Position numbers and translations under genes: made by a program
Assembly (NCBI GenBank): GCA_963575745.1
Contig: CAUYUJ010017900.1
Span: 130,542 to 194,541, forward strand
Direction of reading: 5' to 3'
Origin: Prorocentrum cordatum
Taxonomy: Eukaryota > Sar > Dinophyceae > Prorocentrales > Prorocentraceae
Length of the DNA: 64,000 nucleotides
In this document: piece after piece, positions 50,474-61,055 of the stretch
How the letters are laid out: each line of letters begins with the position of its first letter
Numbering within the stretch: position 1 is the first letter of the stretch
Notes under the pieces: generated by a model
Told to the model about the DNA's origin: nothing
Seen by the model: only the letters and a program-made list of their open reading frames with translations
The model's database searches: none

Positions 50474-51120
50474 AGAAATATCCTCAACAATGGCTTATCT
50501 CTCATGAAAATTGTTTTTTGTAAGTGCTCGTGTAGGGTAGCTCATGTGCCTCAATTTCCATGGATAATCAACCCCAGAGATAAGAACAGTTCAGGCGAGC
50601 GTGGGGACAGAGAGAAATATAAAATAATAAGAATACAGTAGAAGAGTAGTAATAAAGAATAAGAAGAGGATAATAAGAAGAGGACGAAGAAAGTAAAAAT
50701 CCAAAGTTCCAAATCTATCAAGTTTAATTTACAAACGCTTTATGAACATTGATTTTTTTAAGTGCTCGTGTAGGGTAGCTCATGTGCTTCATTTTCCATG
50801 GATAATCAACCCCAGGGATAAAAAAGTTCAGGCGAGCGTGAGGACAGATAGAAATATAAAAGAAGAAGAGGAAAGTAGAATAATAATAAGAACATTGCTC
50901 GTTTCGTTTGAGTCTGCCTCCCAAAATTATTGGTTTCGCTTGACACATCCTGAAAAAGTGTGATCGCTTCGCTTGATGTTGCTATATCAACATCGCTTGA
51001 TGTTGCTATCTCAACATAGCGTTTCGAGGTGATAATGAAGTTCGGCCTCAGCGCTCGCCGCCCAATTTGAATTTTGTATAGGGCGACGATAATCAACTCT
51101 AAACACTGAAGGGGGGGGTC
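50280..51120. repeat. AT-rich island with direct repeats and small hairpins
   Basis: Strongly AT-rich relative to the window. Two direct repeats of about 125 bp (about 50507-50640 and 50740-50875) share AAGTGCTCGTGTAGGGTAGC and CCATGGATAATCAACCCCAG. Near 50975-51020, CGCTTGATGTTGCTAT and ATCAACATCG form tandem hairpins. ATAAAGTTCGGGGTTCAGG at 50345 recurs as ATGAAGTTCGGCCTCAGCG at 51037. No gene is visible. Confidence 0.75.
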
Positions 51121-51493
51121 CCTTTATTATCATCGGCATGCGGTTATCCTTCAAGCGATAGCTACGATTCAGCACCACCGCGCAGCCCGTGCTACTGTTG
51201 GTGTAACGACCTGGACTGTATTCATTCTCAATGATTCAATGTCCCTGAACGTGGCGCTGAGGGGTTCCTCTGCTTGCCGATTACGCGCCTGGGTCAAGAC
51301 AAAGTCGAACGGCCTGCACGACAAAAAATCTCCTCCAGCCTGTCGCCGCGGGCGCCCTGAGGATTCCAGCCCAGTATCTTAATCTCTCCCAGCCACGGCT
51401 CAAACGCGAGGCGAGTGCGAGAAGACCCCAGCTGTGGCTGCTGGGAAAAGGGCCTGTCCTGCTGCCAGTGGAATCGGTCGAGCAGCGTGGTTG

Positions 51494-51635
51494 CTGGAGG
51501 AGGAGGAGGAGGAGGAGGCGGAGCGAAGAGCGAGGAGGAGGAGGAGGAGGACGAGGAGGACGAGGAGGAGGGTGAGGAGAAGGACGAGGAGGAGGAGGAG
51601 GAGGAGGAGGGGAGGAGGAGGAGGAGGAGGAGCTC
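51494..51635. repeat. (GAG)n microsatellite
   Basis: GAG/GGA triplets with GCGAAGAGC and GACGAG interruptions. Confidence 0.92.
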
Positions 51636-51797
51636 TGGTCGGAAGGGCCCGGCGTTGCAGGACCTGCCTTTCTCCGAGATGAAGGAGAAGGAGAACCGGC
51701 CACAGCAGGCCGCCAGGAGCCTCCTGCCGCGACCCTCCGCCCTCTCGGGGGGCACACAAGGAGGGGGGGGATGCCCACGATTGATCCTTCCGTCCTT

Positions 51798-51990
51798 GGC
51801 CCTCCTCCTCCTCCTCCCCTCCTCCCTCTCCTCCTCCTCCTCCTCCTCCTCCTCCTCCTCCTCCTCCCATCCATCCACCTCCTCCTCCTCCTCCTCCTCC
51901 CTCCTCCTCCTCCTCCTCCTCCTCACCCTCCTCTTTCTCCTCACCCTCCTCCTCCTCCACCTCCTCCTCCTCCCCCTCCTCCTCCCACTC
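51798..51990. repeat. (CTC)n microsatellite
   Basis: About 190 bp of CTC triplets with CATCCATCCAC near the centre. The polarity is opposite to the tract 160 bp upstream. Confidence 0.94.
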
Positions 51991-52139
51991 GGCCCCGGTC
52001 CTCTATCCTCCGCCGCCGACCTCGGTCCTCGGTCCCGTGCCCCTCCTCCAGTCGGCGGCGTCTGAGGGGGGGGGGAGCGCACGCTCCCTGGCCAGCTCTG
52101 TCCCGCACCATTCCCAAGGGGGAGGAGGGGCCCCCACCT

Positions 52140-52260
52140 CTTGTTTGGAAGAAATCGTGACTGGAGTCTGTCTGCGGTTGTTTGACCTCTGGGGCCCCAT
52201 TTCGGGGCCCCAGGGACCGTCAAGAGACTGTCGGCGATGAACAGGCGGTCTTGGGGAGCC
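52140..52260. repeat. CGACGGGAGGT-family repeat fragment
   Basis: AATCGTGACTGGAGTCTGTC, GGGACCGTCAAGAGACTGTC and GGCGGTCTTGGGGA line up with 26735-26815 and 47490. The following 52261-53253 has a plus-strand open frame but no motif. Confidence 0.4.
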
Positions 52261-53253
52261 CATGTTGTGAGCAACGCACGACGCTAGAGATCTGGGGGTA
52301 CCGATGTCGCCACCTTTCCCTCGCCGTCTCGGCTGGATTCGCCTCGAGATCCTGGCCAGAACGTTCCGGAGGTGAGTTCTGGGGAGCAGCGATATCGATA
52401 TTTTTTGGTTCCCCAGTTCTCCCTCCCTTTTCAGACTCCACCTCCCTTCCCCTCATCCCTCCTCCTCGACGTCCTCCTCATCCTTCTTATCAGATGTCGG
52501 CTCCAGCTGCGGCGGCACGTGAGCCTCCCAGAGTGCCCTGCCACCGCTGACGAGCCTTGCCTCTGAGCCGTGCCGTCTCCATGAAGGCACCACTCGCGAC
52601 AGCGTCACTGCTCTGAGCCTCTACCTAGTGCAAGCATCTCGCTGGCTTAAGGAAAACCACGAGCAAATCACGACGGTCATCAAAATCTGCCTTGTTACGA
52701 TCAATAAGTCTTGGATCATGATCCGCCGCATCGTCGCCATTCCCGCGAGTTCCCGTCTGCCTCGGAGGCGCCGTTCCAGCACCTCGCAGCAGGCCTGCGA
52801 CCTGTTCGATAGCATCCGTGAGGGAGTTGGACACGGATACGGGAGGAGGCCTTCTCCCCTCCGCTGGGGCAGCCCATTCCAGCCCCTTGCCTCCCCTCCC
52901 TCGCCCTCTCTTAACAGTGGGAAACCGACCCCAGCCCCCACAACAATAGACTTTAGACGTCAGCGTTTTACAGTTATAGCGAGAGTGCCTAGACGTAGGC
53001 GCTCTGCAAGGGCGGCCATTGCCAGCTGCCGCAGGGGGGGGGGGCCCGAGCGCGCGGTCTACAGTCGGCCCAGATTCGTAGGTCGACCCTGCCAAATCAA
53101 GGGTATCATTTGTTCCCTGTGTCTCGCGACCCATGCCTCCCACATTCCGGTGGCATTTGCGGCCCTCGGACGGGTCTTGTGTCCCTTTTGCGCGTCTTGC
53201 CCAACCGAGCCCCGCTGCAGTTGGTCTAAAGTTCCTCATGTGGGGGTCGGGGG

Positions 53254-53499
53254 CTTAGTGGGCCCTGGAAACGACAGGGCAGTTTTTTTACCGCTTCCGT
53301 TTTGCCGTTTTCTTGCCGGTTCCGACGCCGTTGTTTACCGGTTCCGTCGCCGTTTTTTGACCGGTTCCGGCTCCGGTTCCCTTCCTGGAGTTGTTTTTTT
53401 GCCGTTTCCGGTCGCCGTTTTTTTGCCGTTTCCATTTTCAAGGGACATTTTCTCGGAAACGGTGAAAAAACGGCCCTGCCGTTTCCGGGGCCCACTAAG
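53254..53499. mobile_element. GTGGGCCC-family TIR element, copy B, 8-bp TSD
   Basis: Ends CTTAGTGGGCCCTGGAAACG and GTTTCCGGGGCCCACTAAG are inverted for about 40 bp. GTCGGGGG lies on both sides (53246-53253 and 53500-53507). The interior repeats GCCGTTTCCG/CCGGTTCCG. It resembles copy A at 29184-29437 in reverse. Confidence 0.87.
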
Positions 53500-53618
53500 G
53501 TCGGGGGTCGGTTGCGGCCCCTCGCCCGGGAGACCCCTCCACCTTTGCGCCGCCGACTCCGCGGGCCGCGACAATGCGCGCTCCGCGGGCCCCCCGCGGC
53601 GGGGGCCGCCGTCCTTCT

Positions 53619-53735
53619 CCTCCTCCTCCTCCTCCTCCTCGTCCACACTCCTCCTCCTCCTCCGCACTCCTCCTCCGCACTCCTCCTCCTCCTCCTCCTC
53701 CGCACTCCTCCTCCTCCTCCTCCTCCTCCTCTTCG
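53619..53735. repeat. (CTC)n microsatellite with CGCACTCCTCC units
   Basis: CTC triplets broken by regular CCGCACTCCTCCTCC. Confidence 0.92.
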
Positions 53736-53859
53736 CAGCTCCCTCTCCGCAGCTCCCCCTCCCTCCAGACGGGAGGGCTGCAGGGCCGCTCGGCTCGCCC
53801 CCCCTCCCCTCTGTTTCCGGCCCCCGCGGGGAGAGAACGGCCCGCCGCCGCAGGAGCGC

Positions 53860-53944
53860 CGGGGGCAAGAAGAAGAAGTTCGCCAACGTCGACGACGACG
53901 AGGACAAGCCGAAGCTCCAGTACCTCCCCTCCGACTCCGACTGA
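53860..53944 (+). CDS. Possible C-terminal exon
   Basis: The open frame ends GKKKKFANVDDDEDKPKLQY followed by LPSDSD and TGA at 53942-53944. A basic patch followed by an acidic patch and a short conserved-looking tail is unlike the surrounding low-complexity translations. The long open frame upstream crosses a MITE and a microsatellite, so only this end is plausible. Family not recognised. Confidence 0.3.
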
Positions 53945-54243
53945 TCGCCGCCGTGCTGCCCGCCCGACTCCGCGGCGAGGCTTTGTGCACATCGCCGCGG
54001 CCGAGGGGGAGCGATCTTTGGGGACCTGGGCGGGGGGCCATGTGGATAGATGCGGGTCCTGGGGGGGGGGCGAATGCATCCACATCCACCGCCTGCCGAG
54101 GCCCCCGAAGTGCCAGCTCCCTGGCAGTGGTGACGGACATGCCCGCCTCGCGCCGACGCCGTTGCCAGAGACAGCTCCGCTGCCTGGCAGGGCGGCTCTT
54201 GTTGTCGCTCGTCTCGTCTTCCACTCCGTCGTCCCGGACTCAT

Positions 54244-54410
54244 CAGGAGGGAAACGAACACACAGACACAATGAATCGTCGATTCGCCAGAGAATATGGG
54301 AAAATATGGGAAGTGGGGGGGGGGGGGAAGACAGAAGCCCAGAAAATATGGGAGCATATGGGGAATCCTGTTATTTGTGTGTATTTACTTGTGTGTCCCA
54401 GGGCCCCTTC
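54244..54410. mobile_element. Dispersed element with AATATGGGAA core, copy 2
   Basis: AGGAGGGAAACGAACACACA, AATGAATCGTCGATTCGCCA, GGGAAAATATGGGAAGTG, a G-run and GTGTGTCCCAGGGCCCC, in the same order as 10237-10400. Confidence 0.75.
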
Positions 54411-54472
54411 AACTCCTGCGAAGAGGAATGATTGCATGGACAGAATCGGCTGCGCGCCGGGGGGGGGGGACC

Positions 54473-54692
54473 GTGGGAGGGAGCAGGCCTTCTCAGAAGG
54501 CGGCGGGACCTCTCTGAAGCACTGGCGCCTTCTGAGAAGTGTTTTGTTATATATATATATATACATTTGTATATATATATAAATATAAAAGTATAATCAA
54601 AAATAAGAGTTTTGTGTTTTCGGGGACGGCTTGAACACTTCTCAGAAGACCCGGGGCCTTCTGAGCCGTCTGAGAAGGCCCGCCCCCTCTCG
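54473..54692. mobile_element. TIR element, GGGCCTTCTCAGAAGGC family, copy 2
   Basis: AGCAGGCCTTCTCAGAAGGC on the left faces GAGCCGTCTGAGAAGGCCCG on the right. An AT-rich (ATATAT)n core at 54545-54605 fills the centre. Confidence 0.68.
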
Positions 54693-56698
54693 CTTCCCCC
54701 CTGGGCGCGCCGCCGAGAAAAATTGCACAGACAAACCTCTCGGAGGCCCGCGTGAATTTCTCGGATCGGCGCTTGCCCACCCTTTGGCGGCGCCTCGGGC
54801 GCCGTCCCTGGTGCGCCACGCGCGACGGGGAGGGGAGTTCAGCGCCTGTCCAAGAAGTCCGCGCGGACCTCTGACAGTTCATGTTGATATTGTTTTGTCA
54901 GATTCGGGCCTCGCGTACAATCGCATCATCACTCCTAGAACATCTATTCAGTTGATGCTCAGTTATGTGACCTGCCGCCATTCCTGCAGTTGGCCCATTG
55001 AAGCGAGAGGATCGCTCGCATTGCTCTCGAGTGTGCTTTGGTGCGCCGTAATTATGATAATGCCTGGCCACGCTGCATGTCGAAAATCCATGTCCCGAGT
55101 CAGACCTTGCGTAAGGGGTCGTAACTTGCTTGTGCAGGAGGGCAAGTTGGAATTTTGCCTCGGGGCGAGGTTCCCTGAGGACCCGCCCTCCCGCATTTCC
55201 TCGGGGAACCCTCACCCGCATTGCCTCGAGGACTCCCCCCTGAAGAGCAACGCAATGCAAGTGCACAGACATGCCATGTAAATGCATATGGGGTCTTCAG
55301 GAGATGAATTCCCTGAGAGTGCCTTGGATCCGCGGTGCCCCGATCAGTTTCCCCCGCCGCCCGACAGGCTAGCTGGAAGGGCCCAATGGCCCTCTGGAGG
55401 CCATGGGGCACGCGGGAGCGTGTGCGGTTGGCGCTGAAACGATAAGCGTGCGATGTGGCGCCGCCAGCTCGCTTCTTGCACGTTGCCCCCCCCACCTCGA
55501 GGACCGCACGCACCGAAGCAGCCCTGGGAAGGGGGATGGGTGGCGTGCGCAGAAGGGGCCCCTCGCGGGGGGCTCGTCTCACAGGGGCGGCGTGCTTTTT
55601 CGAGATGGACGCTGCACGCCATCTTTCCAACGCCGACCGCAGGGGACAGTGACTGGGCGTACGTACGTGCCAGAGCCAGGGAGCAGTCTTCGGCCGTCAA
55701 GGAGACGCATTGGGATCGGGCACGCCGGGGCGGGCGTGGGCTCCTGGGCCCACGGGCGCCTCAGGAAGCCGTAGTTGTGGCTGCGGGCGTTTCTGTTGCT
55801 GTTGCTGCTTCTGTTCGTCTCCCGCCTCCGTGGCGGCGCCGTCATGCTCGCGGACCTGCCGTCGTGCCTGACTGCAGCTCGCCGCCGCCACCGCCCGTCG
55901 GAGGGGTCAGGTCCCGCGCCTTGGAGGCACGTAATGTCTTGTCCCGCGTCCTAGCATGGTGTTGATATCCTCGCACAGGTTCCGCCGCTTCGTGAGCCAG
56001 GGATCTCTTGTCCCACGCTGCGCGTCCGAGTTCATGTCGCTACGCGTATCCCAAACAATCGTCCCCAGGCTCGTTGGATGCACCGTTGCATGCCCGTCCA
56101 GGGGCTGTCTCAGACTCCCTGGATTGCACGTCGGCTCTGCCGCCCTGGGCGCTGCCGCCCCCCGCCGCCTGATCCGCGGCCCCGCGCGCGTTAGGCAATT
56201 TAGTCGCGGCCGTAGCCCGCCCGCGACCTCCCGCCGCTGGCGCTTCCGCCTGCGGCTGTAAAAAAAAGTATCCCCCAAGATCGTGGCATCCGTTCAGTGG
56301 TTTTGCATGGTAATCTTCTGGCATCGCGCCCCTTTGCCTCATACCGCCCTCTGGACTTTTCCTTGCGGGCCGCACATTAAAAAAACGTATCCCAAAAAAT
56401 CTACACGCTCGAGGTGTGGTTCAACCTTAATTCCCCCCATTTTGGCGATGCACCCCGTCTGGAAGTTCTTCCCGGTCGTCGGCGCCCCCTGAGCGGCAGC
56501 GAGGCCCGCCTCCTATTCGTTCCTCCCTCCGCTTCCTCCTCCGCTTCTTCTCTCGTTGCTTTTCCTCCTCCTGTTGCGCGCCATTCAGGCCGCCGCTTGG
56601 CCACTTGCGCCCTTGGACGCCGCCCGACTGCTTTCGGCGCGGTCGCGATCAAGAACGCATCCCCACAAGCCCGTCCCGAAACGATGCCCTGGCGAGCT
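54693..56698. other. Two kilobases without a supported gene
   Basis: Frames on both strands overlap and lack motifs. CTGTTGCTGTTGCTGCTTCTG near 55792 is a short triplet run. I see no TIR element, tandem array or RNA gene. Confidence 0.5.
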
Positions 56699-56877
56699 TC
56701 ACCACCCACCAAACCACCCCAACCCAACCCGAAGGCCGAAATTTATCCGCGATTTCCAGTGGGGGGGGGGGCCGGGGAACATTGAAAAAACACGTGGAAC
56801 CCGTACCCCCCCCCCCCCAACCCGAAATTCGGGTCAAATTCGGGTCTTCGGGTTGGGTTGGGGTGGTCTGGTAGGTA
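56699..56877. mobile_element. CCCAACCC-family MITE, copy 3, GAGCT TSD
   Basis: Starts TCACCACCCACCAAACCACC and ends GGGGTGGTCTGGTAGGTA. GAGCT lies on both sides (56694-56698 and 56878-56882). The interior AACCCGAAATTCGGGTC is partly duplicated. Confidence 0.86.
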
Positions 56878-57049
56878 GAGCTGCCCTGAGCAGGGAAGCG
56901 CAGGAGCGAGCAGCGCAACGAGGAGGGGCAGCTGTCAAACCGAAAGTTCGGGATCCGCCTGAGCAGGCCTAGGAGCTTACCACAGCCACCTTCGCGGATC
57001 GTTCGGTATTGGAGTTTCTCGGCAGCTGACTTGGGCATCTGTGGGCAAT

Positions 57050-57560
57050 TCTGGAAGCCCTTCGGGCTCTCTTGGGACCCTCCTGGGGCCCTCCTCGAGG
57101 ACCTCTCGAGGCCACTCCGGCGGACTCAATCACGCCCCCCCCCCCCCAGTCGGGGAAACCGAAACAATGTCTCATCGGGCCATCTTGGGCCGCTCTTGGG
57201 GCGCTCTTGGGCGCTCTTGAGGCCGTCTTGGGCCCATCTTGGGGCTGCCTTGGACCATTTTGGAGCCATCATCAGGCCTCAAGATCCCATACGGCGATAC
57301 GACAAAACATATTGATGTTCTTTCGGTGTTAGAATGGGTTGGGCCTCTCACTGGGGTGGTTCGTGGGAGACTCCGCGGCTACTTGGAGCCGCCTCAGGAC
57401 GATCATGGTGCCTCCTGGAGACATGTTGGAAGCTACCTTGAGCTATCTTTGAACACATTGTGCGATCTGGGAGGCCGTCTTGGGCTAACTGGGGCCCTCT
57501 CGGAGCCAAGTCTTAAGCCATTTTGGACGCTCCAAGGAGCCGATCCCCCCCTCCACACTC
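57050..57560. repeat. Degenerate G/T-rich repeat (CTTGGGGCC motif)
   Basis: CTCTTGGGGCGCTCTTGGG and GCCATCTTGGGCC words at irregular spacing, as at 4400-5340. A C-run at 57127-57139 lies within. Confidence 0.6.
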
Positions 57561-57729
57561 AGGGAATGGGGGGTAGCGGGCAAGGCGAACTTCTCCCCGA
57601 AGGGGCATCGTGAGTTTGGAAGGGCCAATTCGTTAACGTTCCTACTCGCACAGGGCTGGTAGTATTATATCTGCGCAGACACGTTGTAATCCACAACAGG
57701 CTACCACCCATCCTTTTAACTCAACGGGG

Positions 57730-58250
57730 TTCTTCGGTACACGTTATGGCGTTGCTCTGATTCGCCCTGCCCGGCTTTGCGTAGCGTTGGTTTGCTCATA
57801 TTGAAATACTTTGCTACGCATAGCAGTGCGCTGATGTGAATGACAGCGCATACCTTCGCATTGTATTGCCTGCTTGGCGTTTCCTTGACTTCGTCCGTTA
57901 TGATGAGCTTGGCTTTGTTATGACCTGCCACGCCTGATCTTGGTTTCCATCGTGTCGAGTTGCAACTCGGCACATTTTGTTAGACCGAGTCACCCTGCAC
58001 TGCTCCACTGTCCATGCTCTTCGCAGCGGTCGGTTTGCATTACGCTGTTGTGCTCGTTTGCGCTGCCTTGCATCGCTTTCCATTGCTTTGTCGATTGCGT
58101 TGCGCTGCTCTGCGCTGCTTTGGACTGCTTCGCAATGCACGGTCCTGCACTCCAATGCGCTGATCTGCTTTGCCTCACGTGGTAGTGCGCTGCTTTGCAT
58201 GGCATTTGCATCGCGCTGCGTTGTGCTGCTCTCGACCATAGTCGCTTCCT
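57730..58250. repeat. Degenerate TTGC(A/G)(C/T)TGC-type repeat
   Basis: TTGCGCTGCTCTGCGCTGCT, GCTTTGC and CGTTGCG words recur about every 8-12 bp from 57735 to 58240. No gene. The flank to 59040 holds a diverged TATCCATATCC element near 58465-58575 and otherwise nothing. Confidence 0.65.
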
Positions 58251-59042
58251 CGAGGAAGGGTGGGTTCACCAGTGAGTTCGGCTTCGGGACACTATCTCCA
58301 CCAGCCCCCTTGCAGCAATAATGAGCTAGGATCCATTAGGCAGAACTTGCGTAGATGACCAACGCAAGCTCCTGTCTGGTTCCGCCCTGGGCTCACGCCG
58401 ATATGCGCCAGTACTGCGTTATCGTTTCTAGATACGTGTGTGCGTGCATGGCGGGGAGGCTTTATTTCCATATCCACTGTTGATCGCATGTTCGGATTTT
58501 CTGCCCACGGGAACCAGAGACGCAATGGCTATATCTAGCCTCTCGAGAGGCCCGATGTTTATCCATATCCGCTCCGTCTCGTGTTTCCATCCTTCTCCCA
58601 ACAGTCCAGGACTCAGAGGATGTTAACTTGGCCCGCATGTATGACGTGCTGCTCCAGCCCAGGCCACGGATGTTCGCGAACCGTGCCGATATTCCGTCGG
58701 TCCCCCTCCCACGGTTCTTTCGGCGTCCCCCCAACATACTTGTACTATATGTGCGTCGCCCCCCATGGGCGACGCGCGTACCGAGAAATCTTCTAGTGTA
58801 TGCGCCGTGGCGTGCGCTTTCTGGCGGCACGGCTCGGGAAATGACACACCACAATATGGGTATGCTGTATGCTCGGGTCGGACGCGCGCCTCCAAGGAGG
58901 CCATGTAGTATTAGTATGTCCCTGTGCGTCCCATGGGTTCCGCCCTTGTTATGACGGCCCCGTCAGACACGGTCGAGTCCCCACAGCTCGAGCCAATTAC
59001 GCCCCCTCCCCCTTCGCCCCTCGCGCGCGGAAGCGCGCACAT

Positions 59043-59310
59043 TGGAGGAGGAGGAGGAGGAGGAGGAGGAGGAGGAGGAGGAGGGGGAGGAGGAGGAGGT
59101 GGAGGAGGAGGAGGAGGAAGGGGGAGCAGGGGGAGGTGGAGGAGGGGGAGGAGGAGGAAGGGGGAGCAGGGGGAGGAGGAGGAGGGAGGAGGAGGAGGAG
59201 GAGGAGGAGGAGAGGAGGAGGAGGAGAAGGAGAGGGAGGAGGCGGAGGCGGAGGCGGAGGCGGAGGAGGAGGAGGAGGAGGAGGAGGAGGAGGAGGAGGA
59301 GGAGGACAAG
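59043..59310. repeat. (GAG)n microsatellite
   Basis: About 265 bp of GAG/GGA triplets with GGGGGAGCAGGGGGAGG and GGCGGAGGCGGAGG variants. No gene. Confidence 0.95.
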
Positions 59311-59487
59311 TATGCCCCTGTGCGCCCCACCCCCCGGCACGCGCGCGGGGCCTTCGCGCGCCGTGCGGCTCCCGCCTCTGCGCTCCCTCCGCACCGCCCG
59401 CTGCTCTCGGCACGGGCCACCGGCAGGGGCGCGGAGGCAGCCGCGCGTCGCTCGAGGACGATCATCCGCGGGCGCGTTCCGCCGGTC

Positions 59488-59805
59488 TTAAGTCGGGCCA
59501 GCCGCAACTGGGGGAGCTGTGGCCCTTACCCCCCTGGGGGACCCATCAATTTCGACGCCCCTCTCGAGAGATCGTCGGTGCGATGGGTTCCCCCAGGGGG
59601 GCAAGGACCACAGCTCCCCCAGTTGTGGCTGGTCGGTAAGTCGGGCCTGTCCCTCTACAGGAGGAGTATCCAGAAATAGTAGAAAAATAGGCAGGGGACG
59701 GTTTTTGTGAGTATTTTTTGACCCTTTGGAGTTTTCTGTTTTTTATATAAAAACATGTCTTATTTTTTTGTTCAAAAACTTTCTGTAGGAGGACAGGCCC
59801 GACTT
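59488..59805. mobile_element. Introner-like element, copy 10, split at its left end
   Basis: TTAAGTCGGG starts at 59488 and is interrupted. The family sequence resumes at 59637 with TAAGTCGGGCCTGTCCCTCT and ends GGACAGGCCCGACTTAA. Flanks CGCCGGTC and CGCCAGCC are a possible degraded duplication. Confidence 0.8.
59498..59636. mobile_element. 139-bp MITE with 50-bp TIR inside an introner terminus
   Basis: Left CCAGCCGCAACTGGGGGAGC and right GCTCCCCCAGTTGTGGCTGG are inverted, and the match runs about 50 bp with few changes. TAAGTCGGG lies on both sides (59489-59497 and 59637-59645), a perfect 9-bp duplication of the introner's own end. Confidence 0.9.
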
Positions 59806-60036
59806 AACGCCAGCCGCAAAGTGCCTGCTCGCAAACGTCCGACACAGCTCCCATCTCCCTCGATGTATCAGAGCGTGAATTACCTACCCCGCTTTCGCTT
59901 CCAGGCAAAACCATGTCACACCACGCGCCTCCTCGTCAAGCGGCCTGACCAGCACAGGCCGTAGTTTGGCATCGCTTGGCATCTCTTGGAAGCCAGGGTG
60001 GTCAACAACACACAAAACACGTGTGTTTTTGAGTGT

Positions 60037-60081
<45 letters not shown>

Positions 60082-60400
60082 GTTTTGTTTGTTTGTGTTT
60101 TTTGTGTTTTTTTTCCTCCCTCGATGTAATTCATCGTAGGTACCCCACGGCGGATCCAGGACCTTTGCGGGCAGCTGCTTTTTGCGAGCAGTGGAGCGCG
60201 CTCGCCTGGATCGAGGGCACGGGTCGAGGCCTGCGGCTTCGCGAGGGCTCCGGTCTCCACGCGAGATCGGTGCGGGTTGCCTGCAAGTCGGGCGGCGCTG
60301 GAGGCCATGTTTCCGGGGGTGCTCGCCTCGCTCCGTGCCCATGCGCCAGATCCACGGATCCTGGATCCATGTCAGCGTGTGCTTGAGCCGCGCACCTATG
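59806..60400. other. Unassigned stretch with a TG/T-rich run
   Basis: GTGTGTGTGTG and T-runs at 60035-60117. The rest shows GC-rich frames without motifs. Confidence 0.45.
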
Positions 60401-60563
60401 AGGAGGGGGAAAAACACACAGGCACAATGAATCGTCGATTCCCCTGAAAATATGGGAAACTATGGGGAGCGGGGGGGAAGACAAAAACACAGAAAATATA
60501 GGAATAAATACGGAATCCTGTTACTTGTGTCTATTAATATTTATTTGCATGTCCGTGGGCCAC
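60401..60563. mobile_element. Dispersed element with AATATGGGAA core, copy 3
   Basis: AGGAGGGGGAAAAACACACA, AATGAATCGTCGATTCCCCT and GAAAATATGGGAAAC match the other copies. The right end is diverged (GTCCGTGGGCC). Confidence 0.72.
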
Positions 60564-60609
60564 TTCAACATAGGGGGCATGATGTTCGGAAACCGGTGGC
60601 CCAGGCGCC

Positions 60610-60799
60610 AGGCCTCCTCAAGTTGGGTCTGGGCAGAGAGAGCCGAAGGATCGCGCCGCATCGCCGGTGCATCCGCGATGCAGCTCGATGCGGAGCCCGG
60701 TGTTCTCCACGTCGACGTCGCGGATGCCTCGCCGACGCATCCGCGAGGCATCGCCGGTGCAATCCTCCGACCCCACCTGCTCGGACCCCACCTGGGAGG
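60610..60799. mobile_element. GCATCGCCGATGC palindromic element, copy 3
   Basis: AGGCCTCCTCAAGTTGGGTC and GGACCCCACCTGGGAGGC face each other, with GCCGGTGTTCTCCACGTCG in the centre. Confidence 0.75.
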
Positions 60800-61055
60800 C
60801 AACTGCCAGGCTGCCGCGGCTGCGATGCCCTGGGGCGCCAGTTCTGCCCCATGCCCACCTGCATGCTCCCTGCCGCTTCCTTCTCCTGCCGCGCCCTGCC
60901 ACTTCATGTGGGCGCCTGTTCCCCTGAGTTTGCCCCTCCTGCTTCGGATGCGGGCCGAGTTGCTGTCCGCCGCCTTCCTGCCGCCTGCTTCTGCCTGCCT
61001 CCTCCGACCTGAGCGCATGCCCGTCCTGGCCCGGCGTGTCTCGCGCGGCTCGCAT

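Noticed and set aside
52628-53944. 438-codon plus-strand frame
   Set aside because: It passes straight through a MITE with an 8-bp target duplication (53254-53499) and a CTC tract. Only the final 25 or so codons look protein-like.
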